Program-made: the position numbers and the translations under genes
In this document: piece by piece, positions 8,023-11,258 of the stretch
Position numbering within the stretch: position 1 is the first letter of the stretch
Layout: each line of letters starts with the position of its first letter
DNA from: UBA9926 sp913052075
Lineage (GTDB): Bacteria; Pseudomonadota; Gammaproteobacteria; Pseudomonadales; Azotimanducaceae
Reading direction: 5' to 3'
Assembly: GCA_913052075.1 (NCBI GenBank)
Contig: CAJXDD010000071.1
Span: 1-11,258, forward strand
Length of the DNA: 11,258 nt
The notes under the pieces: model-generated
What the model was told of the DNA's origin: nothing
Databases searched by the model: none
The model's input: only the letters and a program-made list of their open reading frames with translations

Positions 8023-8248
8023 TACAGCTACCTGCCAATCTTGGGCATCGGATGATAGCAGGTGCTGCACTAATATCGCAGGGGATACGATCAATGCGAT
8101 AGCTAATACGCCAACTGCGATGCGGATAGCTCCTTCTGGCTCTTCATCTCTAACATTCGTTTCAGCGCCTCTAGAGGGCGGTTCAAATACACCTGCATCA
8201 GACCCATCCATACCTGGAACGAGTCCCAGCAATTGGGACTCTGGGCGA
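8023..8248 (-). other. prmA-dusB spacer with an open frame and membrane-like segment; possible remnant of a DUF3426-type gene
   Basis: No stop interrupts this 226-base spacer in the dusB frame. An ATG at 8211-8209 would start an acidic stretch (DGSDAGVFEPPSRGAE, then RDEEPEG), followed by a hydrophobic run (IRIAVGVLAIALIVSPAILV) long enough to cross a membrane, and would then read into DusB. In the recalled pseudomonad gene order a DUF3426 protein, with an N-terminal zinc ribbon, acidic linker and one membrane helix, sits between prmA and dusB. What remains here resembles only linker plus helix, without cysteines for a zinc ribbon. Three readings are open: a gene remnant, a DusB with a membrane-anchored extension (401 residues), or chance open frame. 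I cannot choose from the sequence alone. Confidence 0.35.
8221..8241 (-). repeat. Stable hairpin just after the prmA stop
   Basis: GAGTCCCA (8221-8228) and TGGGACTC (8234-8241) form a perfect 8-base stem with a 5-base loop. It lies eight bases beyond the prmA TGA. No U-run follows on the minus strand, so it is not a canonical intrinsic terminator. As RNA it could protect the prmA 3' end, be a processing site, or partly attenuate reading into dusB-fis. Confidence 0.45.
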
Positions 8249-9115
8249 TCAACATTTTTTAAGCACCATTGCGACCCACCCCTCTTCTTCGTACTCAGCG
8301 ATAACCATGGCTCGCCCTTCATAGGCGGCAGCCACATCATCTCGCTGACTTTGTAGAATCCCTGAGAGCACTAGAGTTCCGCCCACCCCGGTGCTTTGAC
8401 ACAAAGTCTCGGCAAGTGTGCAGAGCGGCTCTGCCAAGATGTTAGCAAGCACGATATCGTATCGACCAATAGCAACACGACCAACCTCTCCCGTCATCAG
8501 TCGATCACTAACCTTATTTTGATCCGCATTATCAAGTGTCGCCTGTATCGCTTGAGGGTCAATATCAACCGCTGTCGCAGTCTTGGCACCCAGTAGCAAC
8601 CCCGCCACCGCTAAAATCCCCGACCCACAGCCGTAGTCCAAAATACTGAGGCCGTTGATTTTCATACTATCGAGCCATCTGAGGATCATCGCGGTGGTGG
8701 GATGAGTGCCCGTACCAAAAGCCAGGCCCGGATCCAGCCGAAGCACCACCTCAGCTTCTTTGGGCGAATCGTAGACCGATGGAACAATCCACAACCGATC
8801 GCCAAAGGCCATGGGCTTAAATTGGTCAAGCCATTCTCGCTCCCAAGCTCGCTCGACCAGCGCTTCGATATGCACGCTAGCATCAGATTCAGCGGCTATT
8901 GCATCGGCTATGGCGCTAAGATCGGACTCTTGGTCAAACAGCGCAGACATTTCCGACTGCTGCCATAATGGATGCTCACCTACCGGCGGCTCGAAAATTG
9001 GGTTGTCTTGCGAATCAGAGAAAGTGACTGACACTGCGCCCAATGCCCAAAGCAGAGATTCAATGGCATCTGCTTGCTCAGGGTAGACGGTCACGCTCAC
9101 CTTATTCCAATGCAT
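8249..9115 (-). CDS. prmA: Ribosomal protein L11 methyltransferase PrmA
   Basis: PrmA trimethylates several amino groups of ribosomal protein L11 using S-adenosylmethionine. The N-terminal substrate-recognition domain (about 1-100) includes ERAWEREWLDQFKPMAFGDR (88-107). It is followed by the PrmA-specific LDPGLAFGTGTHPTT (127-141), the SAM loop LDYGCGSGILAVA (159-171), VDIDPQA (183-189), NILAEPL (225-231) and the terminal EEGWVAMVL. The 288 residues match the family (293 in E. coli). The start is ATG with AGGATAGGGG just upstream. In related genomes accC precedes prmA closely. Here the 305 bases upstream hold no acc gene, so prmA must be read through from aroQ or have a promoter in that gap. 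Confidence 0.97.
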   Translation of the reverse strand: MHWNKVSVTVYPEQADAIESLLWALGAVSVTFSDSQDNPIFEPPVGEHPLWQQSEMSALFDQESDLSAIADAIAAESDASVHIEALVERAWEREWLDQFKPMAFGDRLWIVPSVYDSPKEAEVVLRLDPGLAFGTGTHPTTAMILRWLDSMKINGLSILDYGCGSGILAVAGLLLGAKTATAVDIDPQAIQATLDNADQNKVSDRLMTGEVGRVAIGRYDIVLANILAEPLCTLAETLCQSTGVGGTLVLSGILQSQRDDVAAAYEGRAMVIAEYEEEGWVAMVLKKC

Positions 9116-9120
9116 TGCCC

Positions 9121-9216
9121 CTATCCTATTCGAACCAAGCTATAGCCATCTGGACTCATCTCCGCGCTGAGCACCCATAACCAGGACCGGGTGTCATCTT
9201 TCGAGCCACGGCCCAA
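9121..9216 (-). CDS. Possible 31-residue ORF directly before prmA
   Basis: A TTG-initiated frame of 31 codons ends TAG at 9123-9121, only five bases before the prmA ATG. Its product ends in SAEMSPDGYSLVRIG, a composition that looks protein-like, but I recognise no family. The start is a weak TTG without a clear Shine-Dalgarno. It may be a leader coupled to prmA, the tail of a decayed gene, or chance. Confidence 0.15.
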   Translation of the reverse strand: MGRGSKDDTRSWLWVLSAEMSPDGYSLVRIG

Positions 9217-9244
9217 CTCACATGATGATTCTCAATCTATCGTT

Positions 9245-9364
9245 CTAAAAGTGATGCTGTACAGCGGTTTCTCTGCGCACTTTAGAGGCCTGCATAAAAG
9301 CTGGATTGTCACTATTGAGGGATTCGTCACAGCTTTTTTTGAATGATGATTTACCTCGTTCCAT
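9245..9364 (-). CDS. Possible small protein of 39 residues in the aroQ-prmA gap
   Basis: An ATG at 9364 opens 39 codons to a TAG at 9247-9245. The product is hydrophilic and begins MERGKSSFKKSCDESLN, has one cysteine and ends basic with two histidines. No membrane segment or known motif is visible, and no clear Shine-Dalgarno precedes the ATG. The frame runs through the direct repeats at 9303-9330. It is a weak candidate, given only because the gap is otherwise empty. Confidence 0.15.
   Translation of the reverse strand: MERGKSSFKKSCDESLNSDNPAFMQASKVRRETAVQHHF
9296..9340. repeat. Direct repeats nested in an inverted repeat ending in a T-run
   Basis: On the plus strand, AAAAGCTG (9296-9303) and CAGCTTTT (9330-9337) form an 8-base inverted repeat, followed by three more T (seven in a row, 9334-9340). 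Inside it, GGATTGTCAC (9303-9312) and GGATTCGTCAC (9320-9330) are direct near-repeats separated by seven bases. The outer arms could make a weak bidirectional terminator after aroQ. The paired repeats could instead be an operator. The loop of 26 bases is long for a terminator. Confidence 0.35.
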
Positions 9365-9420
9365 CAACGTGCACTACTCGCTTTCACTTAATGATTAACT
9401 ATAAGGCTGGCAGACATCCC

Positions 9421-9870
9421 TCAATCCGCACTTAAGAGGCGATGCTGAAATACTCTGAGCGCCATATCGTAACCCCTAGCCCCCAGCCCTGAGATAACCG
9501 ACAGCGCGATATCCGACAAATAGGAGCGATGCCGAAAACGCTCTCGAGCAAAGACATTTGATAAATGAACCTCGATAAATGGCAGTTCGGTGCCAACGAG
9601 CGCGTCGCGAAGAGCGATGCTGGTGTGAGTAAAGGCACCGGGATTAAAAATGATGCCATCAACATTTCCTTGAGCCATATGGATTTGGGTAATAAGTTCG
9701 TGCTCTGCATTCGATTGTTTGCACAAGAGCGTTATTCCAGATTGCGCGGCTCGACTCACCAGTTCCTGCTCAATGTCCATAAGCGTCGTAGACCCGTAAA
9801 AATCCGGTTCGCGTGTGCCTAGCAAATTTAAGTTTGGGCCGTTTAACAATAAAATGAATCGTTGACTCAT
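9421..9870 (-). CDS. aroQ: 3-dehydroquinate dehydratase, type II (AroQ)
   Basis: AroQ dehydrates 3-dehydroquinate to 3-dehydroshikimate, the third step of the shikimate pathway to aromatic amino acids. The type II fold is recognised from LLNGPNLNLLGTREP (8-22) with the catalytic Tyr25 (FYG), NPGAFTHTSIALRDA (76-90), EVHLSNVFARERFRHRSYLS (100-119), which holds the catalytic His102, and GLGARGYDMAL at the end. The 149 residues are a typical length for this dodecameric enzyme. The ATG has only a weak GAG upstream. It follows the DsbD-like gene by 36 bases, so the two are probably co-transcribed. Downstream, accB normally follows in related genomes but is absent here. Confidence 0.97.
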   Translation of the reverse strand: MSQRFILLLNGPNLNLLGTREPDFYGSTTLMDIEQELVSRAAQSGITLLCKQSNAEHELITQIHMAQGNVDGIIFNPGAFTHTSIALRDALVGTELPFIEVHLSNVFARERFRHRSYLSDIALSVISGLGARGYDMALRVFQHRLLSAD

Positions 9871-9906
9871 AACATTACTCGAAATACGAAGCCTTACAGT
9901 CGAACC

Positions 9907-10593
9907 TTACGCACCAGCGCGAGTTATTTCGATCAACCGCTGCTGGGGAGGGTAGCAGTACCCCATCCTAGCGCAGCCTTGATAGGTCACTCGGTAGTGC
10001 GGATCCTCTTCGCCGTTAACCATCAAACGATTTAAGTCGACCGAGATTTCAAGCGGTCTTTCGAAGATATAGACATCGCCAAAATAAGGATCTTTCTCTA
10101 GTTGTCCATCGGGCAGCTGAAGTGAAATGGCTTCTCCGGATGCCCGGTGTATAGCGAAGCGATGGCGATATAGATAATGCCCCTCAACCGTTTGCCAGCG
10201 CAGGATCAGCTGGTCGCGGTCACGCAGGTAATCAAACGGAAACGCTTCATCAACAGGTAATATCCGACTTTCATCTTCGCCTTGCAGCAGGAGTTCCAAT
10301 GCGCCTCGGGAACCCGTTGTCTCTCCTATCGATACATTTGAAGAAGGCAGAGACAACTCTGGTAAAGGTCCCTCAGCTACAGCGCCTAAGCTCGCCTGAT
10401 AGTTAATCCCCTTACTATCAGATGGGCGTGCGTCATAATGTCTAAGAGCAACCGCACTTTGTGTCGCTCTAATGGTTGTCGATAGATCGATCGGACCTGA
10501 TAGGGTCAAGACCACCGTTCCACCGATGACACCCGTTGAAACAACAACGACTAAAGCCAATACTACGATTTGTGTGCGATTCATTTTACTCAC
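9907..10593 (-). CDS. Stand-alone DsbD alpha-like (N-terminal) thiol-disulfide domain protein, membrane anchored
   Basis: The C-terminal half (about 112-224) matches the periplasmic alpha domain of DsbD: LPVDEAFPFDY (112-122), GHYLYRHRF (138-146), LPDGQLEKDPYFGDV (160-174) and VTYQGCARMGYCYPPQ (202-217). Cys207 and Cys213 keep the CX5C redox pair of E. coli DsbD (Cys103/Cys109). DsbD proper has about 570-600 residues, with an eight-helix membrane beta domain and a thioredoxin-like gamma domain. Both are missing here: the gene stops after 228 residues, then aroQ starts. The N-terminus has a hydrophobic segment (about 9-30) that is a signal anchor or signal peptide, followed by a poorly conserved linker (32-105). 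The protein likely passes electrons in the periplasm from an unlinked CcdA/DsbD-beta partner. The GTG at 10593 overlaps a leader ORF stop, and an ATG at 10584 is the alternative start. Confidence 0.85.
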   Translation of the reverse strand: MSKMNRTQIVVLALVVVVSTGVIGGTVVLTLSGPIDLSTTIRATQSAVALRHYDARPSDSKGINYQASLGAVAEGPLPELSLPSSNVSIGETTGSRGALELLLQGEDESRILPVDEAFPFDYLRDRDQLILRWQTVEGHYLYRHRFAIHRASGEAISLQLPDGQLEKDPYFGDVYIFERPLEISVDLNRLMVNGEEDPHYRVTYQGCARMGYCYPPQQRLIEITRAGA

Positions 10594-10634
10594 GTAGACT
10601 CTGGACGAGCGAGCCAGCTCCTCATTTGATTCAT
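10590..10634 (-). CDS. Possible 14-residue leader ORF overlapping the DsbD-like gene start
   Basis: From the ATG at 10634 the frame reads MNQMRSWLARPEST and stops at TGA 10592-10590, sharing GTGA with the GTG start of the DsbD-like gene. An in-frame TTG at 10640 would add two residues. The perfect AGGAGGT at 10659-10653 lies 12 bases before that TTG and 18 before the ATG, which is longer than ideal. It is possibly a translational coupling device, and is too short to support otherwise. Confidence 0.25.
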   Translation of the reverse strand: MNQMRSWLARPEST

Positions 10635-10652
10635 GGCCAACGCCCAGCGCCT

Positions 10653-10659
10653 ACCTCCT
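10653..10659 (-). promoter_or_regulatory. Perfect Shine-Dalgarno AGGAGGT upstream of the DsbD-like gene
   Basis: AGGAGGT on the minus strand matches the anti-Shine-Dalgarno exactly and is the strongest such site I saw in the window. It is 59 bases ahead of the DsbD-like GTG, so it does not serve that start directly. The nearest starts are a TTG (12-base spacing) and an ATG (18-base spacing), both of the leader ORF. Confidence 0.35.
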
Positions 10660-10738
10660 CTATGGAGCCGTCCCGGTGACCTATGTTACCAGCTTTGAAT
10701 TTTGCGCCAGAGTGCCCAAACTTTTGAAAGAAAGACCC

Positions 10739-11258
10739 TTGGCAAAAAGGTTTCTAACAAATAACGGTCACAGCTCAGTTGGGACCCTCTTCCTGCTAGT
10801 CTGGACGGCGTCCTGTAGCACCGTGCCCCCTCAAAACAACGTGCCTCCCTTCAGCAAGTCTCAAGTCGCCGAACGTTCAAACGCTCAGTACGATCAAAAA
10901 CAGTTGGCTGTTACTCAACTTATGGAGCAAGCCCATCAGGCCATGCAGGATCGACTATTAACCGAACCCGAGGATCGGAACGCACTATTTTATTACCGCT
11001 CTGTTCTGCAGATTGACCCCCATCATCATGGTGCAAGGGAAGGCATCCATCAGATTGTCGAACTCTATTTAACCTGGGCCCTTGAAGCCATAGACGACCT
11101 TGCCTTCACAAAAGCAAACCTCTGGCTCGAGCGGGCAGCTTTGGCTGACCCCAAAGCTCCAGCCATTTTTACAGTAGCCGAGCGACTGGAGCTGAAACGT
11201 TCCTTATCTCGGCGCACGATCGTGTTGCCAGAGTGGGTCACCAGCACAACTGATTTAC
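10739..11258 (+). CDS. Probable TPR-containing lipoprotein, 3' end beyond the window
   Basis: A plus-strand frame stays open to the window edge (173 complete codons from TTG 10739). The start gives a 26-residue lipoprotein-type signal: basic AKRF, hydrophobic VGTLFLLVW (14-22), then TASC with Cys26 as the candidate lipidated residue. The lipobox is imperfect, with Thr at -3. The mature part has a polar linker (STVPPQNNVPP), then amphipathic helices with TPR-like spacing: EQAHQAMQDRLL, NALFYYRSVLQIDP, and later LTWALEAI with ANLWLERAALADP. Other in-frame starts are TTG 10724, GTG 10712 and GTG 10676. The last has the best Shine-Dalgarno (GGAG, eight bases) but would give an unusually long tail before the signal. 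It is divergent from the DsbD-like gene across about 145 bases. I do not recognise the specific family. An envelope scaffold role is an inference. Confidence 0.7.
   Translation, partial: MAKRFLTNNGHSSVGTLFLLVWTASCSTVPPQNNVPPFSKSQVAERSNAQYDQKQLAVTQLMEQAHQAMQDRLLTEPEDRNALFYYRSVLQIDPHHHGAREGIHQIVELYLTWALEAIDDLAFTKANLWLERAALADPKAPAIFTVAERLELKRSLSRRTIVLPEWVTSTTDL

Larger units (their letters stand above)
9116..9420. other. 305-base gap between aroQ and prmA, where accB-accC are expected
   Basis: I see no AccB (biotinyl AMKM motif) or AccC (ATP-grasp) remnant in any frame. The gap holds two short minus-strand open frames (9364-9245, 39 codons; 9216-9121, 31 codons), a pair of near-identical direct repeats inside an inverted repeat (9296-9340), and two copies of ATGATGATT (9222-9230 and 9343-9351). 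No promoter with both boxes close to consensus stands out. The weak best guess upstream of prmA, on the minus strand, is TGTACA (about 9264-9259), 18 bases, then TAGATT. Confidence 0.6.

Noticed and set aside
8120..9086. Several plus-strand frames of 66-91 codons across prmA
   Set aside because: They overlap each other and the well-supported prmA on the other strand, with low-complexity translations.
9256..9265. Palindrome GCTGTACAGC as a LexA-like operator
   Set aside because: LexA boxes need CTGT and ACAG separated by eight bases. A 10-base palindrome is expected several times by chance in 11 kb.
9871..9906. GTAAGG-TTCG near-repeat between the DsbD-like gene and aroQ
   Set aside because: The repeat is short and imperfect, and gives no structure or known site.
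1..11258. CRISPR array, insertion sequence, prophage, toxin-antitoxin or defence system
   Set aside because: I found no spaced repeats, transposase or integrase motif, or defence-gene motif. The window is housekeeping genes.

Overview
The window looks like a chromosomal housekeeping region of a gammaproteobacterium with mid-range GC. Every protein I can name is most like the enterobacterial or pseudomonad version. The minus-strand order, read right to left (dsbD-like, aroQ, prmA, dusB, fis, purH, purD), follows a block that I recall as conserved in Pseudomonas and relatives: dsbD-aroQ-accB-accC-prmA-(DUF3426 gene)-dusB-fis-purH-purD. This is family and synteny knowledge; no search was run. 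There is no sign of phage, insertion sequence, CRISPR, rRNA or tRNA.

Left arm, plus strand (1-3514): an unseen gene ends TAA at base 9 (pdxA is the expected neighbour). It is followed by rsmA, apaH, cca and an SDR pteridine reductase of the FolM/PTR1 type. Three of the four junctions overlap (TAATG, ATGA, GTGA), so this is one tightly packed operon for ribosome maturation, Ap4A breakdown, tRNA 3' end synthesis and pterin reduction. apaG, often found between rsmA and apaH, is absent. Cca lacks the HD domain.

Middle and right, minus strand (3527-10593): purD converges on the reductase gene with 12 bases between them. Upstream of it come purH, fis, dusB, prmA, aroQ and a stand-alone DsbD N-terminal domain. 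These genes make IMP (PurH, PurD), modify tRNA (DusB), methylate ribosomal protein L11 (PrmA), make aromatic precursors (AroQ) and encode the nucleoid protein Fis, whose start overlaps the dusB stop. Two pieces of the recalled block are missing. A 305-base non-coding gap sits where accB-accC would be. A 226-base spacer sits where the DUF3426 membrane protein would be, and that spacer keeps an open frame with a membrane-like segment running straight into dusB. The dsbD gene is reduced to its periplasmic alpha domain. The block therefore appears eroded or remodelled here.

Far right, plus strand (about 10739 to the end): a gene divergent from the DsbD-like gene encodes a probable lipoprotein with TPR-like helices and runs off the window.

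The most unusual points are the missing accBC, the membrane-segment frame fused ahead of dusB, the single-domain DsbD with a leader ORF behind a perfect Shine-Dalgarno, and the HD-less Cca. I see no clear new defence or mobile system.
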